From the NCBI GenBank assembly GCA_905197955.1, contig CAJKAR010000002.1, forward strand, positions 159,419 to 223,418: a stretch of DNA of 64,000 nucleotides, in the 5' to 3' direction. The number at the start of each line of letters is the position of its first letter. Within the stretch, counting starts at the first letter, position 1. Below, piece by piece: positions 33,529 to 41,596 of this stretch. Made by a program: the position numbers and the translations under genes. This DNA is from an uncultured Lentisphaeria bacterium (GTDB taxonomy: Bacteria > Verrucomicrobiota > Lentisphaeria > Victivallales > UBA1829). The notes below the pieces were generated by a model, which did not search any database, was not told the DNA's origin, and saw only the letters and a program-made list of their open reading frames with translations.

Positions 33529-34491
33529 TCAGTATGCGGAATCGGGGAAGTAGAACTGCTTTGCGTTTGACTTGTCCACGATTTCCGAAGGCATAATCAC
33601 TCGTTTTTCCGTGGTTTTCGGCTGTTTTTTCGCTCCTGCCACCGCATGCTCAATTCCGACCGCAATCATGCGCGGCGGATACGTCACAGTCAGCGGAATC
33701 ACAGGATCGCCATCCAGAATCTTCTTGACCACGAGCTTGTTTCCACCGCCTCCGACAATCAGGCGGATATCCTTTCGTCCGGACTCCTGATAGGCTTTGA
33801 GCGCACCGACAAGCACATCATCGTCACCAACCCACACCGCATCAATCTTCGGATATTTCTGAAGATAATTTTCCATCAGCTTCAGCCCTTTTTCCGTATC
33901 CCAGTAAGCAGATTGCGATTCCAGAATCCGGATTCCGGGATGCTTTTTCATCTCCGCTTTGAACGCATTGACGCGATCCGAATTGACCGGACAGGGAATT
34001 CCTTCCATAATGAGAATATCTCCTTTTCCCTTGAGCTCCCGGACAATCGCATCCGCCGCCGCTTTTCCGAATCCGCTGTTGTCACCCGCGACCAGCAGAT
34101 TCTGCACATCCTTCGTCAGTCCGCGGTCCACCACCACCAGATACTTTCCCTGCTTCGCCGCGTTGGAACAGACATTCGTCAGCGGTCCCGGTTCCTGCGG
34201 CAGAACCACCAGCGCATCCACGTTCTGCACCAGCAGATTCTCAATCTTGTCAACCTGTTCCGCGGCATCTTTCGCCGTGGAAATGATGATTTTAACCTTG
34301 GGATCCTTCTGTTCCCACTCTTTTTTTGCCTGTTCCGCCCACCAGACAATTCCGCCGGTCCATCCGTGGTCCGCTGCCGGGATGGAGACCCCGACCGTGA
34401 CCGAATCCTTATCCTTTGCCGCGTTCTCTCCGCACGATACGCAGAAAAACGCCGCCGCAGCGATTGCCATTGCCGAAAGCAGAAGTTTCAT
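33529..34491 (-). CDS. Sugar ABC transporter substrate-binding lipoprotein (ribose/RbsB type)
   Basis: About 320 aa. MKLLLSAMAIAAAAFFCVSC is a lipoprotein-like signal with a weak lipobox (CVSC), then VTVGVSIPAADHGWTGGIVWWAEQAKKEW. This is the periplasmic-binding-protein I opening, with the HGWTGG sugar-contact region. VVVDRG, GDNSGFGKAAADAIV and VWVGDDDVLVGALKAYQ are the cluster-B substrate-binding protein landmarks. It is last in the run ATPase-permease-binding protein. The ligand is probably a pentose or hexose monosaccharide, but the binding pocket cannot be read precisely. The start at 34491 is chosen because the signal begins there; a longer frame upstream has no signal. Confidence 0.9.
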   Translation of the reverse strand: MKLLLSAMAIAAAAFFCVSCGENAAKDKDSVTVGVSIPAADHGWTGGIVWWAEQAKKEWEQKDPKVKIIISTAKDAAEQVDKIENLLVQNVDALVVLPQEPGPLTNVCSNAAKQGKYLVVVDRGLTKDVQNLLVAGDNSGFGKAAADAIVRELKGKGDILIMEGIPCPVNSDRVNAFKAEMKKHPGIRILESQSAYWDTEKGLKLMENYLQKYPKIDAVWVGDDDVLVGALKAYQESGRKDIRLIVGGGGNKLVVKKILDGDPVIPLTVTYPPRMIAVGIEHAVAGAKKQPKTTEKRVIMPSEIVDKSNAKQFYFPDSAY

Positions 34492-34511
34492 AATCTCTGA
34501 TTCCTTTCCTC

Positions 34512-35462
34512 TTATTTTAAAGTTTTTCTCTGCATCATGACCGCAATAATAATGACAAGTCCCTTCACCGTCCCCTGAAGTGTAACCGAGATCCCCCACA
34601 TGTCAAGCACATTGGAAACAATTCCAAGAATCAGGATTCCCGCGAGCGTTCCCCAGATCGACGCCTTCCCTCCATTCATCGAACTCCCGCCGATGATGAC
34701 CGCGGCAATCGCATCCAGTTCATACGACTGCCCCGCACTGGTGGAACTGACCGAATTCAGCCGTCCGCCGAACAGCAGCGCACTGATTCCCGCCGTGGTT
34801 CCCGCAATCAGATAGGTGTAGAATTTGACTAACCCAGTTCGAATCGCCGCATAGCGCGCCACCCGCTCGTTGGAGCCCACCGCACAGATGTGACGACCCA
34901 GACGGGTCTGCTTCAGAATCACCGAAAACAGAACCGTCAGAATCAGCAGAATCCAGACCGGCAGCGGAATCCCTCCGATCACCGCTCCTCCGAACTCCCG
35001 GTAGACATTGTTTTCCGATGACACCAATCCCGAATTGCCGAAATAAAGCGCCAGCGACCGGAAAATCACCAGCGTTCCAAGCGTTGCAATAAACGGCGGC
35101 ACCTTCCCCAGCGCCACCAGCGCTCCGTTCGCCGCTCCGCAGGCCGCACCAAGCGCAATCGCAATCACCGCGGCTAGTGCCACGGCAAGCCCTTCCGATC
35201 CCGGCACAGCATTCATCCCCAGAATCGAAATCACTCCGGAAAACGCCAGCAGTGATCCCACCGAAAGGTCAATCCCGCCGCCCGCTATGACGAATGTCAT
35301 ACCGAGCGCAATCAGCCCGCTGTACGAAACCTGCCGCGTAATGTTGACCAGATTCTGAACACTGCGGAAATGCTCATTCGAAATACAGCAGATCAGAAGC
35401 AGAACGACCAGCGCGGCCCACGGCCCGCCCGTGCTTTTCAGCAGCGCCGTCAGACGCCGCAT
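34512..35462 (-). CDS. Sugar ABC transporter permease (RbsC type)
   Basis: About 316 aa, highly hydrophobic with about eight to ten membrane segments. LIALGMTFVIAGGGIDLSVGSLLAFSG is the RbsC/XylH family motif. GRHICAVGSNERVARYAAIRTGLVKFYTYLIAGTTAGISALL is the coupling region. A frame extending 57 bases further upstream overlaps the ATPase gene; I chose ATG 35462, which follows its stop directly and gives the standard RbsC N-terminus. Together with the ATPase and the binding protein it forms a complete carbohydrate uptake (CUT2) system. Confidence 0.92.
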   Translation of the reverse strand: MRRLTALLKSTGGPWAALVVLLLICCISNEHFRSVQNLVNITRQVSYSGLIALGMTFVIAGGGIDLSVGSLLAFSGVISILGMNAVPGSEGLAVALAAVIAIALGAACGAANGALVALGKVPPFIATLGTLVIFRSLALYFGNSGLVSSENNVYREFGGAVIGGIPLPVWILLILTVLFSVILKQTRLGRHICAVGSNERVARYAAIRTGLVKFYTYLIAGTTAGISALLFGGRLNSVSSTSAGQSYELDAIAAVIIGGSSMNGGKASIWGTLAGILILGIVSNVLDMWGISVTLQGTVKGLVIIIAVMMQRKTLK

Positions 35463-35466
35463 CCAG

Positions 35467-36942
35467 TTATTTGACTCCAGTTGCAAGATACATGATCTCC
35501 TCTTCTGTAACATGTTCATTTTCCAGGGTTCCTGCCAGCTTTCCCGCCCGCATTACCATGACCCTGTCGCACATCCCGATGACCTCTTCCAGATCCGACG
35601 AGATCAGCAGACAGGCAACTCCGGAGGCCGCCAGTTCACGAATGAACTGGTAGATGTCACTGCGCGCACCAATATCCACTCCGCGAGTCGGTTCATCAAA
35701 CAGAAACACCTTCGGATGATTGTCAAGACATTTCGCCAGCGCCACCTTCTGCTGGTTGCCGCCGCTCAGATATTTCAACTCCGTTTCAACCGATGCCGTC
35801 TTGATACGGAATTTTTCCACATACGATTCCGCACAGGCCCGTTCGGCTCCGCGGTCAATGATGCCTGCGTGACAGTAACGGCGGAGACTCGACAGAGTCG
35901 TATTTTTGTCGAGCGGAAACTCCGTCAGAATGCCCGACCCCTGCCGGTCTTCGGAAAGATACACAATCCCGTGCGCCAAGGCATCGGAGGGTTTTTTCAA
36001 ATGGAGCGTCTTTCCGGCAAGTTTCACCGTTCCGGAGGAACGCTTGCGCAGCGCACCGATTGTCTCCGCCAGTTCGGTCCGTCCGGCACCGGCAAGCCCG
36101 GCAAGTCCGGTGATACCCGGTTTGAGCTCGAAAGAAACATGCTTCACCTCTTTGCCGGAACTCAGATTTTCCACGGTCAGGAGAGCGTCTCCGGAGGGCG
36201 GCACCGTCGGCGGAAACATCTGCTTGAGTTCGCGTCCGACCATTCTCCGGGCAATCTCCATGGCATCCAGCGAATCTGCCGGATCACAGCTCACCAGCAC
36301 CCCGTCCCGCAGCACGGCAACCCGGTCGCAGATCGTCCGGATCTCCTCCAGACGGTGGGATATGAAAATAATCGAGGTCCCCGCTCCTTTCAGCTCCTTC
36401 ATGATGCGGAACAGAATCGCACTCTCATTCTGATTCAGCACCGTGGTCGGCTCATCCATAATCAGCAGACGGCAGTTGACCGAGAGCGCCTTGGCAATTT
36501 CCACCATCTGTTTTTCCGCGACACTCAAAGAATCAATCATGCGGTCCGGATCCATTTCGACATCCAGTTTCCGCAGAAGTCTCCGCGATTCGGAACGCAT
36601 GAGCGCGCGGTTCAGAAGCAGTCCGAATCTGCGGGGTTCGCGTCCGAGAAAAATATTCTCCGCCACGGTCAGATCATTGACCAGATTGAACTCCTGCGGA
36701 ATGCCGGCAATGCCGTCGCATCCCGTGCGGAGAAGATCGCGTCCGAGAAATGTGATGGAACCGGAATCCGGTTTATGCAGTCCGAGAAGACATTTGACAA
36801 ATGTGGATTTCCCGGCTCCATTTTCTCCGACAAGTCCGAGAATTTCTCCCGCGCGGAGCTCCAGAGAGATGCCCGAAAGGACGGGCGTCCCTTCAAAACT
36901 CTTGGTGACAGACTCCGTCCGGAGAAGAAGATCGGAACTCAT
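35467..36942 (-). CDS. Sugar ABC transporter ATPase, tandem domains (RbsA/MglA type)
   Basis: About 491 aa with two ABC domains, as in CUT2 importers. The first has Walker A GENGAGKST near residue 37 and the signature LSVAEKQMVEIAKAL. The second has a degenerate Walker A (GLAGAGRTELAE) and the signature LSGGNQQKVALAKCL with FLFDEPTRGVDIGA. The ATG at 36942 starts the family's usual N-terminus (MSSDLLLRTESVTKSFEG). The mrp gene ends 8 bases upstream, so mrp and the transporter are likely on one transcript. The permease gene follows after 4 bases. Confidence 0.95.
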   Translation of the reverse strand: MSSDLLLRTESVTKSFEGTPVLSGISLELRAGEILGLVGENGAGKSTFVKCLLGLHKPDSGSITFLGRDLLRTGCDGIAGIPQEFNLVNDLTVAENIFLGREPRRFGLLLNRALMRSESRRLLRKLDVEMDPDRMIDSLSVAEKQMVEIAKALSVNCRLLIMDEPTTVLNQNESAILFRIMKELKGAGTSIIFISHRLEEIRTICDRVAVLRDGVLVSCDPADSLDAMEIARRMVGRELKQMFPPTVPPSGDALLTVENLSSGKEVKHVSFELKPGITGLAGLAGAGRTELAETIGALRKRSSGTVKLAGKTLHLKKPSDALAHGIVYLSEDRQGSGILTEFPLDKNTTLSSLRRYCHAGIIDRGAERACAESYVEKFRIKTASVETELKYLSGGNQQKVALAKCLDNHPKVFLFDEPTRGVDIGARSDIYQFIRELAASGVACLLISSDLEEVIGMCDRVMVMRAGKLAGTLENEHVTEEEIMYLATGVK

Positions 36943-36949
36943 GAAACGT

Positions 36950-37783
36950 TCAGCCTTTCGCAACAATCAGGGAAACCGCTTTGTCGAGTTCTCCCGCGAT
37001 TTCGGGGGAGCCTTCGAGCGCGGACGCAATGTCGCCTTCATCGCATTTCCGGAGAAATACCGGATCCAGTGGAAGCTGGGCAAGCAGATCGGTTCCCGCC
37101 AGTTCGGCAAGTTTTCTGCCGCCGCCGCTGGAGAAGATTTCATGGCGGTGCTTGCAGTCTGGACAGACAAATCCGCTCATATTCTCAATGATTCCCGCGA
37201 TGGGCACTTCAAGCTGTTTGCAGAAGTCAACACATTTCCGGCAGTCGGCAAGCGAGACCTCCTGCGGAGTGGTGACGATCACCGCCTTTTTGTTCCCCGT
37301 AATCATCTGGCAGGCGGAAAGCGCCTCGTCCCCGGTTCCCGGCGGAAAGTCGAGAATCAGATAGTCGAGCGGTCCCCACTGGACATCTTCAAGAAGCTGT
37401 TTCAGCACACCGATCTTGGCAGGTCCGCGCCAGACAATCGCCCGGTCGGCATCTTCCATGACCAGTCCGATCGAAAAGATTTTGAGTCCGTTTGCATCGA
37501 CCGGGAACATGCCGTTGTCATTGCCTTCCACCGTTGCGGTCTGGAGACTGAACAGAGTCGGCTGCGAGGGTCCGTGGAAATCCACGTCGAGAAGTCCGAC
37601 CTTTGCCCCCTTTTTCGCCAGCGTCAGCGCCAGCGATGCCGCCACCGTGCTTTTCCCGACTCCTCCTTTGCCCGAAAGCACCAGAAGTTTGTTCTTGATG
37701 ACCGAAAGCCGGTTTTTGAGTTTTTCATCGGAATTGCAGCCGGAAGCACAGCTGCCGCAGTTGCCGGAACAGGATTCACTCAT
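36950..37783 (-). CDS. mrp: Mrp/NBP35-family iron-sulfur carrier ATPase
   Basis: 277 aa. The deviant Walker A GKGGVGKST is at residues 38-46. The Cys-rich N-terminus (SCSGNCGSCASGC) resembles NBP35-type members, and CPDCKHRH has the CxxC motif that bridges a labile Fe-S cluster between two subunits. LDFPPGTGDEALSACQMI is the family switch region. It scaffolds and transfers Fe-S clusters. The unusual part is its place: it is eight bases ahead of a sugar transporter ATPase and behind a heptose-type nucleotidyltransferase, with no Fe-S client nearby. Confidence 0.92.
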   Translation of the reverse strand: MSESCSGNCGSCASGCNSDEKLKNRLSVIKNKLLVLSGKGGVGKSTVAASLALTLAKKGAKVGLLDVDFHGPSQPTLFSLQTATVEGNDNGMFPVDANGLKIFSIGLVMEDADRAIVWRGPAKIGVLKQLLEDVQWGPLDYLILDFPPGTGDEALSACQMITGNKKAVIVTTPQEVSLADCRKCVDFCKQLEVPIAGIIENMSGFVCPDCKHRHEIFSSGGGRKLAELAGTDLLAQLPLDPVFLRKCDEGDIASALEGSPEIAGELDKAVSLIVAKG

Positions 37784-37818
37784 TTTTCAGAAATAGCCTT
37801 TCTCTTCTTATGAAAAAA

Positions 37819-38310
37819 TTACGCGTGTTTGCTTTTTTCGATCAAAGTCGTTGTCGAGAATCCGGGGACAAACGGAATGAAGCGGATCTCCGCTTTGCAC
37901 CCGAAAAGGGCACCCCGTTCTTCCGGATCCAGTTTCTCTACCGTGTAGTCGCCGCCTTTGACATAGACATCGGGCGAGAGCGCGGCGATTTCGCGGTTGC
38001 AGCGGCGGGAGGGAAAGATCACAACTGCATCAATAAAATCGAAGCAGGAGAGCATAAAGGCCCGGTCGTTCTCTTTGCAGATCGGCCGGGTGGGACCTTT
38101 CAGTTCCCGGATGGATGCATCGGAATTCAGCAGAACCAGCAGCGCATCGGCAGTCTGCCGGGCGGCGATGAGGTACTCCGCATGGCCCCGGTGAAGAAGA
38201 TCAAAACAGCCGTTGGTCAAAGCCAGTCTGCAATTTTTGCGTCTCAGATTTTCCCGCCATTCCACGGCTTCCGCCAGGGTCATGGTTTTGTTGATATGGC
38301 GATACTGCAT
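37819..38310 (-). CDS. HldE/RfaE2-type ADP-heptose nucleotidyltransferase domain protein
   Basis: 163 aa. TNGCFDLLHRGHAEYLIAARQ contains the H-x-G-H nucleotidyltransferase motif, followed by LLNSDASIRELKGPTRPI. ALSPDVYVKGGDY and PGFSTTTLIEKSK are signatures of the C-terminal half of HldE. That enzyme activates D-glycero-beta-D-manno-heptose 1-phosphate to ADP-heptose for lipopolysaccharide core. The kinase half is absent here and must be a separate gene elsewhere if the pathway is complete. The start overlaps the stop of the TadE-like gene by one base (TGATG), indicating coupling. Confidence 0.88.
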   Translation of the reverse strand: MQYRHINKTMTLAEAVEWRENLRRKNCRLALTNGCFDLLHRGHAEYLIAARQTADALLVLLNSDASIRELKGPTRPICKENDRAFMLSCFDFIDAVVIFPSRRCNREIAALSPDVYVKGGDYTVEKLDPEERGALFGCKAEIRFIPFVPGFSTTTLIEKSKHA

Positions 38311-38909
38311 CAGTCCACCCTGACCGGCATGTAAACCGAGTCCTCTAATGTGAATGCGGCGTTGCCGGTGAAACTGCGGAGAAGTTTCTCCAGATCGGGC
38401 AGTCCGCGTTTGGAGAGCGGATCGCGGACGGTGACGGTGGCTCCGTTCAAATTCGCCGCGCTCAGAAAGTCGGAATAAGCCGCCCGCCCGTCGGCATAAC
38501 CGTGTTCCTCCAGCAGGGAGAGGGTCAGCGGATTGATGTAGAGCCGGTCTTTGGGATCCGCCGGAGTGGATTCCGAGACGGTCGCGTCGGTGATGGAATT
38601 TTTCTGCGTATTGAATTCCTGTGCATAGCTTGGTGGCAGGGCTCCTGAAACGGTGGAATCATCGGCCGTGAACGGAATTTCGTCTTTTCCCCAGTCCCAT
38701 TCGAGGATCGGTTCGGGCGCTTTCCCGCCGATGGAGGTCCCCTGGGAGGAGGCTACATCAACTTCGGAACGGGCATCCAGCACGCAGCGGACGTTTTCCA
38801 TGGAAAGAATCGCAATGACAAGAAGTCCCAGAAAAACGAAGACCATGCCGATCAGGCAGGTGACGAACTCCGTGATCGCCTGACCGCGTTCTGTAGCTTT
38901 CCGTTTCAT
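38310..38909 (-). CDS. TadE-like pilus assembly / envelope protein
   Basis: About 199 aa. RGQAITEFVTCLIGMVFVFLGLLVIA has the polar Gly-Gln-x-x-x-x-Glu-Phe head and single hydrophobic helix of TadE/TadG pseudopilins. The rest is a periplasmic domain with no recognised family (PPSYAQEFNTQKNSITDATVSES ... TLEDSVYMPVRVD). The start at 38909 follows AGGAGCGCAGAAAAC. It is first in a minus-strand run leading to the heptose transferase, mrp and the transporter. No tad ATPase or TadB/C is in view, so its partner system is unknown. Confidence 0.65.
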   Translation of the reverse strand: MKRKATERGQAITEFVTCLIGMVFVFLGLLVIAILSMENVRCVLDARSEVDVASSQGTSIGGKAPEPILEWDWGKDEIPFTADDSTVSGALPPSYAQEFNTQKNSITDATVSESTPADPKDRLYINPLTLSLLEEHGYADGRAAYSDFLSAANLNGATVTVRDPLSKRGLPDLEKLLRSFTGNAAFTLEDSVYMPVRVD

Positions 38910-38991
38910 GTTTTCTGCGCTCCTGTTTCTGTATTCGGTAATACTGTAACGCATTTCCCGGAAATCTCAAATTTTTCCGGGGATTTTCTTG

Positions 38992-39021
38992 TTGATTTTT
39001 TTTAGATTTGTGTCATATTGT
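38992..39021 (+). promoter_or_regulatory. Candidate promoter of the NtrB/NtrC-type pair
   Basis: TTGATT (38992-38997), 18-base spacer, TATTGT (39016-39021). It is a moderate match with suitable distance to the start codon at 39054. Confidence 0.4.
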
Positions 39022-39053
39022 CACTGTTTAAGAAAAAGGAAAGGTGTGTCAGG

Positions 39054-40226
39054 ATGTCTGCAACGGAAAAGATCATGGAACATCTGGATCATATGGATCC
39101 GCGCGATCTCTATACCGGGATCAACAAGCTGGCGGAAGAGAAGGGGTTTCTGGAAAACATCTTCAATACCATCAGTGAAGGGATCATGGTGATAGACAAG
39201 CGGCTGAAAATCAAATACCGGAACAGTGCTGCGACCCGGATGCTCGGAATTCCGGACGATGTGTCGCGTCTTTCCGTGGCATCGTTTCTCAAGGGGGTGG
39301 ACTGGAAGGCGCTGCTGGAGGAAACGGGCCGTTCCGAGCGTCACGAGCTTGAGGTGCTGTATCCGGAACGGCGGATTCTCCGTTTCTACATTGTGCCTCA
39401 CGCAAAGGCGGACTGCGCAACGGTTATTCTCAGCGATATTACCGAGGATTACGTCCGCGCCGCAACAAAGGCCGAATCGGAACGAACCAAACTGATTTCC
39501 ATGCTGGCTGCGGGAGTCGCTCATGAGATCGGCAATCCGTTGAACAGTCTTTATCTGAATCTTCAGCTTCTGGAGCGCATGTTCCGCAGGGAAAAAGTCG
39601 ATCCGGCGGAGGCCGCGGACACCATCGACACGGCGAAGAAGGAAGTGGAGCGTCTGGATGCCATCATCAATCAGTTCCTCAAGGCACTGCGTCCCGTCAA
39701 GCTCTACTTCAAGACCACCGATCTCAAAGATGTTCTGACCGAGTCGCTGAATTTCATGCGGCATGAGATTGAAAACCGGTCTGTGGAGGTCAAGTGCCTC
39801 TGGGGGAACGACATTCCTCCTGTTCAGGCGGATGAAGGACAGCTCAAACAGGCTTTTTACAACATCATCAAAAACGCGATTCAGTCGATGCCGCACGGAG
39901 GCACGTTGAACATCGCCTGCGGACGGAACGACGAGGGCGAGACCGTCATCGAGTTCTCTGATACGGGAAAAGGAATCTCGCCGGAGGATATGCCGCGGAT
40001 CTTCAATGCGTACTATACCACAAAAGCCACTGGAAACGGCCTCGGACTCATGATTGTGGAGAGGATCATCCGCCAGCACGGAGCGCGTCTTTCGATCGAA
40101 AGCGTGAAAGGGAAGGGAACTCGCTTTATTGTCGTTTTCCCGGTGATGGAGAGCCGCGTCCGGGTGCTCGGACCGGCAAACAATTACGCGGGCATTCTCC
40201 CTCCCGCCTCGGAAGAAGGACTTTGA
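39054..40226 (+). CDS. NtrB-type sensor histidine kinase (soluble, PAS)
   Basis: About 390 aa without membrane segments, so it senses a cytoplasmic signal. A PAS-like domain (ENIFNTISEGIMVIDKRLKIKYRNSAATRMLG) precedes the HisKA H-box AAGVAHEIGNPLNSLYLN with phospho-acceptor His157. The HATPase_c domain has DEGQLKQAFYNIIKNAIQSM (N box), EFSDTGKGI (G1) and GNGLGLMIVERII (G2). The ATG at 39054 is preferred to the upstream start because it follows AGGAAAGGTGTGTCAGG. The sigma-54-type response regulator gene starts six bases after its stop, and the two form a pair. Confidence 0.93.
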   Translation: MSATEKIMEHLDHMDPRDLYTGINKLAEEKGFLENIFNTISEGIMVIDKRLKIKYRNSAATRMLGIPDDVSRLSVASFLKGVDWKALLEETGRSERHELEVLYPERRILRFYIVPHAKADCATVILSDITEDYVRAATKAESERTKLISMLAAGVAHEIGNPLNSLYLNLQLLERMFRREKVDPAEAADTIDTAKKEVERLDAIINQFLKALRPVKLYFKTTDLKDVLTESLNFMRHEIENRSVEVKCLWGNDIPPVQADEGQLKQAFYNIIKNAIQSMPHGGTLNIACGRNDEGETVIEFSDTGKGISPEDMPRIFNAYYTTKATGNGLGLMIVERIIRQHGARLSIESVKGKGTRFIVVFPVMESRVRVLGPANNYAGILPPASEEGL

Positions 40227-40232
40227 GATAAA

Positions 40233-41591
40233 ATGAAAAACAACAGATATTCCATTCTGATCATCGACGATGAACGCGCAACCCGCGAGGCTATGGGGAA
40301 ATTTCTGCGCGGCGAATACGATGTCACTCTTGCCGAAGACGGTGAAATCGGCATCAACCTTATCAACCGGAACGATTACGATCTGATCCTCAGCGATATC
40401 TGCATGGAGCCCGGCCCCAGCGGCATGGATGTTCTTGAGGCGGCTCTCAAGCGCGATCCTGCGCCGCCCTGCATTCTTTTCACCGCCTACGGCTCCATTG
40501 AAACCGCTGTGGAAGCGGTGAAGAAGGGGGCGTTCGACTTTGTGACCAAACCGGTCAATTTTGATCGGCTGGAGCTGATCATCGGGCGCGCTCTGGAAGC
40601 GGGACGGCTGAAAAAAGAGAATTCCGAACTGAAAAAACGTCTCAATGAAAAATTCAGCATCAAGGGCATGATCGGCAATTCGGCGAAGATGCGGAACATT
40701 CTTGATACCGTCGAACAGGTTGCGCCCACGCGGACCACCGTGCTGATCACGGGCGAAAGCGGAACCGGAAAAGAGCTGGTCGCCCAGGCCATTCACCAGT
40801 GCAGCGGGCGGACCGGTAAATTTGTGGCGGTTCATTGCGCCGCCCTTCCGGAGACTCTTCTGGAAAGCGAACTGTTCGGACACGAGCGTGGCGCCTTCAC
40901 CGGCGCGGTCGAGATGCGGAAAGGACGGTTCGAACTGGCGGAAAACGGAACGATCTTTCTCGATGAGATCGGTGAAATTCCTCTGCATATTCAGGTGAAA
41001 TTGCTGCGGGTGCTGGAATCGCGCAGTTTCGAGCGGATTGGCGGGAGCGAGACGATCGTTTCCGACGCACGGGTGGTTGCCGCGACCAATCGCGATCTCA
41101 AAGCCATGGTGGAGCGCGGCGAGTTCCGGGAGGATCTTTTCTACCGGCTGAATGTTGTGTCGATCAATCTTCCGCCTTTGCGGGAGCGCCGGGAGGATAT
41201 TCCTCTGCTTGTCAAGCATTTTCTGGACTATTACAATCAGGAGAACGGCAAGGATATCGGCATTACCGAGGCCGCGATGGGATCACTCTGTGCCTATGCG
41301 TGGCCGGGAAACATCCGGGAACTGCGCAACTGTGTCGAACGCATGGTGGTGCTCTGCCGCGGCAGGGAGATCGATATCGACAATGTGCCGATTGATATCC
41401 GCGAGGGGGTGACGCCCGGAATCTCCAAAACGGTTCTCGCTCCGCCCAGCTGCGATCTGGAGTGCAATGAGAAACTGCTGATCGAGCGCGCTTTGAACGA
41501 GTGCGGTGGGAATCGGACCCGCGCCGCCGAAAAGCTCGGCATCAGCCGCCGGACTTTGCATCGGAAACTCAACACCTATCATCTGGAGTGA
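40233..41591 (+). CDS. NtrC-family sigma-54-dependent response regulator
   Basis: 452 aa. The receiver domain has acidic residues DDE near residue 11 and phospho-acceptor Asp55 (LILSDICMEP). The AAA+ domain has Walker A GESGTGKE (174-181) and the sigma-54-contacting loop GAFTGA intact at 220-225. A Fis-type HTH ends the chain (GGNRTRAAEKLGISRRTLHRKLNTY). It opens promoters of the -24/-12 type; a matching promoter with an upstream inverted repeat lies in front of the secretin pair at 25048. That connection is inferred. GH20 follows after five bases, so the operon may link signal sensing to sugar hydrolysis. Confidence 0.96.
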   Translation: MKNNRYSILIIDDERATREAMGKFLRGEYDVTLAEDGEIGINLINRNDYDLILSDICMEPGPSGMDVLEAALKRDPAPPCILFTAYGSIETAVEAVKKGAFDFVTKPVNFDRLELIIGRALEAGRLKKENSELKKRLNEKFSIKGMIGNSAKMRNILDTVEQVAPTRTTVLITGESGTGKELVAQAIHQCSGRTGKFVAVHCAALPETLLESELFGHERGAFTGAVEMRKGRFELAENGTIFLDEIGEIPLHIQVKLLRVLESRSFERIGGSETIVSDARVVAATNRDLKAMVERGEFREDLFYRLNVVSINLPPLRERREDIPLLVKHFLDYYNQENGKDIGITEAAMGSLCAYAWPGNIRELRNCVERMVVLCRGREIDIDNVPIDIREGVTPGISKTVLAPPSCDLECNEKLLIERALNECGGNRTRAAEKLGISRRTLHRKLNTYHLE

Positions 41592-41596
41592 GCATT

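Noticed and set aside
39021..41219. A 732-codon antisense frame across the histidine kinase and response regulator genes
   Set aside because: Both plus-strand proteins have complete catalytic motifs; the antisense frame spans two genes and resembles no protein.
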